Below are positions 1 to 5,120 of a stretch of 8,879 bases of DNA, piece by piece. The position numbers and the translations under genes were made by a program. The notes under the pieces were generated by a model that saw only the letters and a list, made by a program, of their open reading frames with translations, was not told where the DNA came from and did no database searches. Origin of the DNA: Haloarculaceae archaeon. GTDB lineage: Archaea > Halobacteriota > Halobacteria > Halobacteriales > Haloarculaceae. How positions within the stretch are numbered: the stretch's first letter is position 1; the number at the start of each line of letters is the position of its first letter. Location of the stretch: NCBI GenBank assembly GCA_018609665.1, contig JAHENN010000199.1, positions 1 to 8,879 on the forward strand, written 5' to 3'.

Positions 1-594
1 CGCGGTCGCGGTCGCACCGTCGTCCGGCGCCGCGACCAGCTCGAACCCCTCGAGGGAGGTTCCGGCCGACCAGGTCGCCGCGGCGTCGCCGGACGGCTCC
101 GGCGAGACGGCGTCGACCGCGTACCCCTCGGGCGGGGCGACCACGAACCGCCGGTCCGGCTCGAAGCCGCTGGCGAACGGCTCGGTGACGACCAGCCGGT
201 CGCCGTCGACGGCCGCCAGGTTCTCCCAGCGGAGCGTCAGCGTGACCGTCCCGACGTCGTCCGCCGACTCGACGGTGACCGCGGCCTCCCCGACCGACAT
301 CGACCGGCCGGTGGCGTTGCCGGCGTCGGCGGCGACCCGCGACATCCGGTTCTCGAACCGGGTCGCCAGCCGCTCCTGGGCCGTCTCGTTGGCCGACAGC
401 GACTCGAAGGCGTCCCGCTCGCTCGCCGTCTCCAGGTCGTACGTGTAGGTCACCGACACGTCGGCGTCCCCGTCGGCCGTCAGCGCGACGCGGAACTCCT
501 CGCCGCCGTGTCCGGCGGCCGCGGGCGCCGCCAGCGCCGACGACACCACCGCCAGCGCCACGACGAGGCCGACGAGTCGCGTCGCTCCGCTCAT
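1..594 (-). CDS. Exported surface protein, third paralogue of a DUF7345-like family, 3' end cut by window edge
   Basis: This gene starts at an ATG at 594 and is open through 198 codons to the left edge, so the C-terminus is missing. Residues 1-27 are a Sec-type signal peptide (hydrophobic core around 7-22, then APAAAG). The mature part is one acidic beta-rich domain. Its landmarks recur in the two proteins encoded at 1932-2945 and 2942-3688: DGDADVSVTYTYDL near 41-54, ERDAF near 59-63, ATGRSM near 94-99, LRWENLAAVDGD at 121-132 and EPDRRFVVAPPEGY at 145-158. I recall this domain in haloarchaea as DUF7345 (unverified). The function is unknown. The relatives carry a membrane span after this domain, so one is expected beyond the edge, with or without a DNA-binding domain. 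The gene follows the 641-1774 gene after 47 bp with no TATA box between them, so the two are probably co-transcribed. GGAG lies just before the ATG at close spacing. No upstream in-frame start is better. Confidence 0.85.
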   Translation of the reverse strand, partial: MSGATRLVGLVVALAVVSSALAAPAAAGHGGEEFRVALTADGDADVSVTYTYDLETASERDAFESLSANETAQERLATRFENRMSRVAADAGNATGRSMSVGEAAVTVESADDVGTVTLTLRWENLAAVDGDRLVVTEPFASGFEPDRRFVVAPPEGYAVDAVSPEPSGDAAATWSAGTSLEGFELVAAPDDGATATA

Positions 595-640
595 CGTCTC
601 CGGGACGGCGCCGGCGTACGTCCGTCGGCGGTCGCCGAGG

Positions 641-1774
641 TCATGCCTCCGTCTCCTCGTCGCTTCCGTCGTCCCCTGCGGGCTCGTCGTCGGTCTGCTT
701 CGCTTCGTCGTCATCGTCGTCCTCACCGTCGTCGTCACTTTCGGCCGCCTCGTCGTCGCGTTCGTTCTCTTCGTCCTCGCGTTCGTCTTCGCGCTCGTCT
801 TCCGCGTCCTCGCGCTCGTTCTCGCGCTCGTCTTCGTCCTCACGTTCGTCTTCGGCCTCCTCGCGTTCGTCTTCGGCCTCCTCGCGCTCGTTCTCGCGCT
901 CGTCGACCGCCTCCTCGGCGGTCTCGCTCGCCTCCTCGGCGAGTTCGACGGCGCGCTCCTCGCTGCCGTTCTCGAGGGCGGCGTCGGCCGCCTCCAGCGA
1001 CGCGCGGGCCTCCGCGAGCGTCTCGGTGCTGGCGTTGCCGCTGCCGTTCAGCCGCTCCTCGGCGAACTCGAGGCGCGTCTCGGCGAGAGAGACCGCCTCG
1101 GTGGCGTTGTCCGGCTCGCCCTCGAACTCGACCTCAACCTCCCGCTCGCCGTCCTCGCGTTCGACCTCGACGGCGACGGCGCCGTCGGCGCGCTCGATTT
1201 TGACCTCGACGTCGACCTCGCCGGACTCGTTGCCCGCGATGCTGCGGGCGACGGCCGACACCTCGGCGCCGCTCAGGTCGTCGGCCTCCTGGCCGAGCGT
1301 CCGGATCGCGGTGGCGTTGACGCCGTTGGCCTCGAGGGTCTCCTCGGGCAGCGCCGCGGCCGTCTCGTTGGTCTCGTTCAGCTGCGCCCAGACCGCGTCG
1401 AGCTCGGCGTCGAGCTCGGCGATCTCCGCGCGGTACTCGCCCTCGGAGAGTTCGCCCTCGCGGCGCTCCTCGCGGAGCTCCTCGCGCTCCTCGCGGAGGT
1501 CGGCGAGCCGCTCCTCCAGCGTCTCGGTGCGCTCGGCGACGCGCTCCGCGCGCTCGTCGTCGTCCTCGGCGGACTCGATTTCGACCTCGTAGGCGCGCGT
1601 CTCGATCTCGCCTTCGAGTTCGGCCCCCTGGACGCCGACGACGCCGGAGAGGCGTTCGCCGGGGGTGATCTCGTCGTTCGACGTCTGTTCCTCCTGTGCC
1701 ACGACGGCAGCCGCCGGGACGACGAGCGTCCCGACGACCACCAGCAGCGCGACGATCGGACCGGATCGGTGCAT
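641..1774 (-). CDS. Secreted coiled-coil protein with acidic repeat tail (DUF7096-like)
   Basis: Haloarchaeal secreted protein of unknown function, 377 residues from the ATG at 1774. A GTG at 1777 directly precedes it in frame and cannot be excluded as the start. Residues 1-27 form a signal peptide (VALLVVVGTLVVPAAAVVAQ region) with no lipobox cysteine. The conserved part begins with ITPGERLSGVVGVQGAELEG (about 36-55). A long Glu/Arg/Leu-rich coiled coil follows (about 70-135), then a mixed region with NxT/NxS sites (about 135-185), a charged beta-like segment (about 185-218) and a second helical segment (225-288). The last 90 residues are almost only Glu, Asp, Arg and Ala with 7-residue repeats (EREEAED), ending in a Asp/Glu run. 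I see no membrane anchor, so the protein is probably released or held by charge and cations. I recall the N-terminal family as DUF7096 (unverified). It has its own promoter (TATA near 1806) and is followed by the paralogue at 594. Confidence 0.85.
   Translation of the reverse strand: MHRSGPIVALLVVVGTLVVPAAAVVAQEEQTSNDEITPGERLSGVVGVQGAELEGEIETRAYEVEIESAEDDDERAERVAERTETLEERLADLREEREELREERREGELSEGEYRAEIAELDAELDAVWAQLNETNETAAALPEETLEANGVNATAIRTLGQEADDLSGAEVSAVARSIAGNESGEVDVEVKIERADGAVAVEVEREDGEREVEVEFEGEPDNATEAVSLAETRLEFAEERLNGSGNASTETLAEARASLEAADAALENGSEERAVELAEEASETAEEAVDERENEREEAEDEREEAEDEREDEDERENEREDAEDEREDEREDEENERDDEAAESDDDGEDDDDDEAKQTDDEPAGDDGSDEETEA
844..885. repeat. Perfect 21-bp tandem duplication inside the acidic tail coding region
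   Basis: The unit at 844-864 is repeated exactly at 865-885. It encodes the 7-residue EREEAED-type unit of the 641-1774 gene on the minus strand. Degenerate copies (ERED, EREN, AEDERED) continue over roughly 755-905. Because the unit is a multiple of three, copy-number change would keep the reading frame. Confidence 0.85.
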
Positions 1775-1800
1775 CACACCCGAACGGAGCCCCGGGAGGT

Positions 1801-1810
1801 GTGTATAAAC
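1801..1810 (-). promoter_or_regulatory. TATA box of the 641-1774 gene
   Basis: On the minus strand this reads GTTTATACAC, an AT-rich island in GC-rich sequence centred near 1806. Archaeal initiation about 26 nt downstream would fall near 1780, only a few bases before GTG 1777/ATG 1774. That predicts a leaderless or nearly leaderless transcript. It also shows that this gene need not depend on transcription from the 3688/2945 pair upstream. Confidence 0.7.
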
Positions 1811-1837
1811 CCCGGGCCGTTGGCGCGACTCCGGCCC

Positions 1838-1870
1838 GATTGACCTCGATTAAGCCGGATTAAATCCGGC
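1838..1870. promoter_or_regulatory. Candidate operator: 17-bp palindrome with three GATT boxes phased at 10 bp
   Basis: A perfect inverted repeat with 7-bp arms, GCCGGAT and ATCCGGC, is separated by TAA (1854-1870). GATT occurs at 1838, 1848 and 1858, exactly one helical turn apart. The element lies about 30-65 bp upstream of the TATA box centred near 1806, where archaeal activators usually bind. It also sits 62 bp beyond the stop codon of the HTH gene, so the palindrome could instead act as a 3'-end hairpin for that transcript, although only a weak TTAA follows it. No protein can be assigned from sequence alone. The membrane-bound wHTH regulator next door is the obvious candidate by position. 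Confidence 0.45.
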
Positions 1871-1931
1871 CGCAGTACGTGGGTTTGCTCGTGAGGGCGG
1901 GGCGAGCCGCGGTGAACGGTCGACAGATATA

Positions 1932-2945
1932 TTAGTCGTGCTCGCCAGGCGGCGCGAGGACGTTCCCCCGGCCGAGGCAAAACCCCTCGCGCCGGCCCGC
2001 CTCCCGGAGGTCGGTCGTCACCTGGCTGGTCTTGGCGTCGGTCCAGCCGAGCGCCTCGGCGAGTTCGGCCTGCTTCATCCGGCCGCCGTTTTCCTCCAGC
2101 AGCCCGATGACCTGCTCCTCGTTGCTCAGCAGTTCTCCGTCGGTCGGCGCCGGGCCGGGGTCGTCGCCGTCGCCGCCGCCGAACGGGCCGACGTCGCGTC
2201 GTGCGGCGACGGCGGCCGCTCCGGCGACGGCCGCCACCAGCACGGCCGCGGCGACGAGCGACGATATCCCGCCGGGGACGCCGCCGTCGTTCGTCGCCTC
2301 GCCCTCGGCGCCGGCCGGGACGAACCGCGCCCGCGGCTCGTCGGCGGTGAACCGCCTGGTGCCCTCCCAGACGACCGCGTTCTCGCGGGTCTCGGCGGGC
2401 ACCGGCGTCGCCGACCCGACCGTGTAGCCGTCGGGGCCGGCCACGAGCAGCGTCGTCTCGTTGTCGAGCGGCAGGCCGCCGACGGCGTCGCCCGCGGCCA
2501 GCGCGTCGCCGTCCGTCGCCGCGAAGTTCGTCCACCGGAAGCGGTAGGTGACGACGCCGTACGCCTGCGGCAGTTCCTCGCGGTCGGCCGACACGGACAC
2601 GTTCCGGATCGCCATCTCCCGGCCGGTCGTCGCGGTCGCGTCCTCGGCGGTCGCGTTCAGCCGGTTGTGGAACCGCTCGCGGTAGGTCGCCGGCTCCGAC
2701 TCGACGTCGGACCGGACGGACTCGAAGGCCTGCTCCTCCTCGTCGGTCGCCAGCCGGACCCGATAGGTGACCGTCCACGTCGCGTCGCCCGACTCCTCGA
2801 CCGCGACCGACAGCAGCACGTCGTCGGGGTCGACCTCGTCCGGCTGTAGCGGCGTCGGGGCCGCCGCGGCCGCCGGCGCCGTCAGGAGGCCAGCGAGAAC
2901 CGCCACGAGCGCCACCCGTACCGCGGGACGCCGCCCGTCGGTCAT
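1932..2945 (-). CDS. Membrane-bound winged HTH regulator with an extracytoplasmic DUF7345-like domain
   Basis: 337 residues, in order: signal/anchor segment 8-29; extracytoplasmic acidic domain about 35-212; membrane span 227-248 (Ala/Val-rich) followed by RRD, placing the C-terminus in the cytoplasm; Gly/Asp/Pro linker 253-270; and a winged helix-turn-helix at 271-332. The HTH helices cover KQAELAEALGWTDAKTSQVT (291-310), and the segment around GFCLGRGNVL would be the wing. The wHTH resembles the C-terminal MarR/ArsR-like domain I recall as DUF7343 in haloarchaeal membrane proteins (unverified). The outer domain matches the products encoded at 1-594 and 2942-3688: GREMAIRNVSV, FRWTNFAATDGD and GPDGY occupy corresponding places. 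The role is inferred: a one-component transmembrane transcription regulator that senses an external or envelope signal. The start ATG overlaps the stop of the upstream paralogue (ATGA, 4 nt), so the two are probably translationally coupled. The ligand and targets are unknown. Confidence 0.85.
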   Translation of the reverse strand: MTDGRRPAVRVALVAVLAGLLTAPAAAAAPTPLQPDEVDPDDVLLSVAVEESGDATWTVTYRVRLATDEEEQAFESVRSDVESEPATYRERFHNRLNATAEDATATTGREMAIRNVSVSADREELPQAYGVVTYRFRWTNFAATDGDALAAGDAVGGLPLDNETTLLVAGPDGYTVGSATPVPAETRENAVVWEGTRRFTADEPRARFVPAGAEGEATNDGGVPGGISSLVAAAVLVAAVAGAAAVAARRDVGPFGGGDGDDPGPAPTDGELLSNEEQVIGLLEENGGRMKQAELAEALGWTDAKTSQVTTDLREAGRREGFCLGRGNVLAPPGEHD

Positions 2946-3688
2946 CGCCGCCGGACCGCCAGCACCACGAGGGCGGCGGGGACGGCGGCGATCACCAGCG
3001 CCCGGAGCACGACCACGACGCCGGCGCCTCCGGAGCCGCCGCCGCCGTCACCCCCGGCCGGCGTCGGCGACGCCGTCTCCGTGGGTGCGTCCGGGTCGAC
3101 GAACTCCATGAAGAACCCCGAGAGGTCGCTCGTCTCGGGGTTGACGAACACGCTGTTGGCCTGGGCGCGACCGGGGTTCGGCGCGGTCCGGTTCCGGCGG
3201 TAGCCGTCCGGGCCGTGGATGGCGACCCGGCGGTCCGGCTCGTAGCGGTCCGCGGCGGAGTCGCCGCGGAACGGCTGGGCGACGATGACCTGCCGCTCGT
3301 CGGCGTACGCGAGGTGCTCCCAGTCGGCCCGCAGCTCCACCCGGCCGTACCCCTCGGCCTCGTAGGTCCGGACGGAGGCGTTCCGGACCGTCATCTCCCA
3401 GCCGGCCGCCTCGCTGCCGGCCGCGGCGGCCGCCCGCAGTTCCGCGAGGGCCGACTCGCGGAACGCCGCCCGGCGGCTGTCGTTGTCGACGTACGACTCG
3501 TATCTCGCCCGCTCGTCGTCGACCGAGAGGTCGTAGGAGTCGACGTAGTAGACGGTGGCGTCGCCGTCGGCCTCGAGTTCGATTCCCAGCAGCGACCACT
3601 CGGGCTCCTCGTGGGCGGCGGACCCGACGCCGGCGGCGACCGACAGACAGAGGACCGCGACGGCCAGCGCGGCGAGCGTTCGGCGCAT
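2942..3688 (-). CDS. Membrane-anchored surface protein, paralogue without the HTH domain
   Basis: 248 residues. Residues 1-24 are a signal peptide that begins MRRTLAAL; the twin arginine makes Tat export possible, which is common in haloarchaea. The extracytoplasmic domain covers about 30-200. It shares DGDATVYY (41-48), GWEMTVRNASV (96-106), DWEHLAYAD (122-130) and YEPDRRVAIHGPDGY (149-163) with its two neighbours. A Thr/Pro/Gly-rich stalk (about 200-222, with a poly-Gly stretch) leads to a C-terminal membrane span (223-245) ending in RRR. The protein is thus anchored with essentially no cytoplasmic domain. It is the first gene of a two-gene unit with the wHTH paralogue (ATGA overlap). It could be a partner, decoy or co-sensor for the regulator, but that is inference. 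The upstream region shared with the divergent 3775 gene has only a poor TATA match for this direction (near 3716). Confidence 0.85.
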   Translation of the reverse strand: MRRTLAALAVAVLCLSVAAGVGSAAHEEPEWSLLGIELEADGDATVYYVDSYDLSVDDERARYESYVDNDSRRAAFRESALAELRAAAAAGSEAAGWEMTVRNASVRTYEAEGYGRVELRADWEHLAYADERQVIVAQPFRGDSAADRYEPDRRVAIHGPDGYRRNRTAPNPGRAQANSVFVNPETSDLSGFFMEFVDPDAPTETASPTPAGGDGGGGSGGAGVVVVLRALVIAAVPAALVVLAVRRR

Positions 3689-3744
3689 CGGGCGTGGGTC
3701 CGTGGCGGCGTGGCAAGTCGGTTTCGGCCGGCGCCGGTCGTAGC

Positions 3745-3752
3745 CCTTTTGC
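3745..3752 (+). promoter_or_regulatory. TATA-like element of the 3775-4427 gene pair
   Basis: CCTTTTGC is the only T-rich patch in the 86-bp divergent intergenic region. It is centred 27 nt before the ATG at 3775, the spacing expected for a leaderless haloarchaeal gene. It supports 3775 over an upstream in-frame ATG at 3694, which would lie ahead of this promoter. Confidence 0.5.
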
Positions 3753-3774
3753 GCCCGACCGTCCGAGTCCGGGC

Positions 3775-3948
3775 ATGGCCAGCCTCGACGTCGACGACCT
3801 CCTGCGGATCGTCCTCGTTCTCGTCGTCGTCTGGATCGCCGTCGAGATTCTCACGGAGGTCGTCGCCGCCGTCCTCGCGCCGCTGAGCCCGCTCGTGGGG
3901 CTCCTGATCGTCGCGCTCATCGCCGCCTACCTCCTGGACTACGTCTGA
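3775..3948 (+). CDS. Small two-span membrane protein (57 aa), haloarchaeal unknown (DUF7554-like)
   Basis: The 57-residue product has a short acidic N-terminus (MASLDVDDLL), a first hydrophobic helix at 11-24 and an amphipathic stretch with E24 and E28. A proline-marked turn follows (APLSPL, 35-40), then a second hydrophobic helix at 41-54 and the end LDYV. I recall similar small haloarchaeal proteins as DUF7554 (unverified). No function is known. The frame stays open back to 3694, but that part would encode a Gly/Arg/Pro-rich stretch unlike a real N-terminus, and the TATA-like box fits ATG 3775. Its stop TGA shares one base with the next gene's ATG (TGATG at 3946-3950), so translation of the 2H phosphoesterase is probably coupled to it. 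Confidence 0.75.
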   Translation: MASLDVDDLLRIVLVLVVVWIAVEILTEVVAAVLAPLSPLVGLLIVALIAAYLLDYV

Positions 3949-4427
3949 TGTACAGCCTCAACGCCCCGGTGCCGGCGTCGGTCGCGCGGCTCGCCAGCGG
4001 CCTCGCCGCCGACCTGCTGGACGCGGGCGTCCGCGAGCGGCACACCCTCGTCGTCAAGCGGCTGGGCGACGACCCGGGGACGATGGCGCCGGACGTCCGG
4101 GCCGTCGTGGAGGGGACCGACCCCTTCGAGGCGCGGGTGACCGGCGTCGAGGCGTTCCGCGACCCGCCCCGGGGGACGGCGCCGGTCGCCTACCTCCGCG
4201 TGGAGTCGCCGGGGCTCCGGCGGCTCCACGGGCGGCTCTGCGACCGTTTTGCGCCCGTCGACGGCCTCGAGGGCGACGACTACACCCCCCACGTCACCGT
4301 CGCCCGCGGCGGCGACGCCGCGCGGCTCCTCGGCCGGGACGTCGACCGCAGCTGGACGGTCGACCGGCTCCACCTGTGGACCGGCCGCTACGACGACGCC
4401 GCCGAGGAGATCGCCCTCTCAGAATAG
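3948..4427 (+). CDS. 2H phosphoesterase, '2'-5' RNA ligase' family
   Basis: The 159-residue protein belongs to the 2H phosphoesterase superfamily (LigT / cyclic phosphodiesterase / 2'-5' RNA ligase). Both signature motifs are visible: HTLV at 32-35 and HVTV at 115-118, about 80 residues apart, as usual for the fold. The two histidines are the expected catalytic pair. Enzymes of this family act on 2',3'-cyclic phosphate or 2'-5' linkages in RNA ends or small nucleotides; the substrate here cannot be read from sequence. The length is slightly shorter than typical LigT (about 175-190), as in many haloarchaeal members. The start is fixed by the TGATG junction with the preceding membrane peptide. 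The 3' end overlaps the convergent HNH gene by 9 bp (4419-4427), and I see no T-tract terminator after it. Confidence 0.85.
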   Translation: MYSLNAPVPASVARLASGLAADLLDAGVRERHTLVVKRLGDDPGTMAPDVRAVVEGTDPFEARVTGVEAFRDPPRGTAPVAYLRVESPGLRRLHGRLCDRFAPVDGLEGDDYTPHVTVARGGDAARLLGRDVDRSWTVDRLHLWTGRYDDAAEEIALSE

Positions 4428-5120
4428 CAGGAACGAAAGCAGGATGCCGACCAGCGAGAACAGCAGCACCATCCCGAAGGGGTTGAACGCATACCGGAGC
4501 GGCGTGTCGTAGACGACCCGCTCGACGGTCGTCCGGGGCGGCCGCGTCGCCCGGACCGGCCCGGACGCGAGCAGCGCCGGCCGGACGGGCGCCTCGCCGG
4601 CCCGGTCGGTCAGTGCCGCGACGTCGACGTCGCCGGCCGTCTCGAAGCGGTCGGCGTCGTAGCCGGCCGCCAGCAGCGCCCCGGCACACGGCTTGCAGAC
4701 GACGTACTCGCCGTCGTCGGCGGCGTAGGCCGCCAGCTCCGAGGCCGAATCGGCCAGGTGCTGGCACCGCTGGCAGACGTGCTGGCGGTCGGACCGCATC
4801 GTCGCGACCGCCGGCGGCGCGTCCGGCTCGGGGAACAGCGGCGCCTCGGCGGCCCGGTCGCCGTAGGCCGGGTCGTCGTCGTGCAGCGTCGCGTGACAGG
4901 GGCCGCACAGCGTGACCAGCTCCCCGAGGTCGTCCATCGACGGCGACGAGAAGGGGGCGGCGTGGTGGACCTCCAGCCGGCGGTCGCCGGACGAGCCGTC
5001 GTGGCCGCAGCGCTGGCAGACGCGGTCGTCCCGCTCGAGGGCCTCCTCCCGCAGCAGCTCCCAGCGCGGGCCCTCGCCGTCGCGGGTCCGGCGCCGCTCC
5101 GCGCGCGGGTCGAGGCTCAC
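4419..5120 (-). CDS. HNH endonuclease-like protein with second zinc ribbon and C-terminal membrane anchor
   Basis: 233 residues from a GTG at 5120, which overlaps the helicase stop (GTGA, 4 nt). The open frame continues upstream to 7361, but that part is only an out-of-frame reading of the helicase gene. Residues 35-80 form a zinc-type HNH module: C35-x2-C38, the HH pair 52-53 (VHHAAPF), and C72-x2-C75-H76, with H80 after it. The usual Asn before LVTLC is Glu67 here. A second Cys4 unit, C116-x2-C119 and C142-x2-C145, looks like a separate zinc ribbon. The C-terminal 19 residues (215-233) are a hydrophobic helix (FGMVLLFSLVGILLSFLLF), predicting a tail-anchored protein with the nuclease-like part in the cytoplasm. 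HNH domains cleave or nick DNA; activity here is inferred. The operon position suggests cooperation with the helicase in DNA processing or defence, but no known system is recognised. Confidence 0.8.
   Translation of the reverse strand: MSLDPRAERRRTRDGEGPRWELLREEALERDDRVCQRCGHDGSSGDRRLEVHHAAPFSSPSMDDLGELVTLCGPCHATLHDDDPAYGDRAAEAPLFPEPDAPPAVATMRSDRQHVCQRCQHLADSASELAAYAADDGEYVVCKPCAGALLAAGYDADRFETAGDVDVAALTDRAGEAPVRPALLASGPVRATRPPRTTVERVVYDTPLRYAFNPFGMVLLFSLVGILLSFLLF

Noticed and set aside
755..905. Possible CRISPR-like or mobile repeat array
   Set aside because: The repeats are 21-bp in-frame coding units without spacers and encode an acidic protein tail.
1925..1934. AT-rich AGATATATTA as a plus-strand TATA box
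   Set aside because: No plus-strand gene follows at a suitable distance. The bases include the stop codon of the HTH gene and may only mark its AT-rich 3' end.
1774..2778. Minus-strand open frame spanning the HTH gene and the 1778-1931 gap
   Set aside because: It is Arg/Gly-rich, lacks any recognisable domain and runs through the promoter and palindrome of the next gene.
1938..2849. Plus-strand open frame opposite the HTH regulator gene
   Set aside because: It is an antisense frame with Arg/Pro/Gly-rich translation and no acidic bias. The minus strand gives signal peptide, membrane span and HTH.
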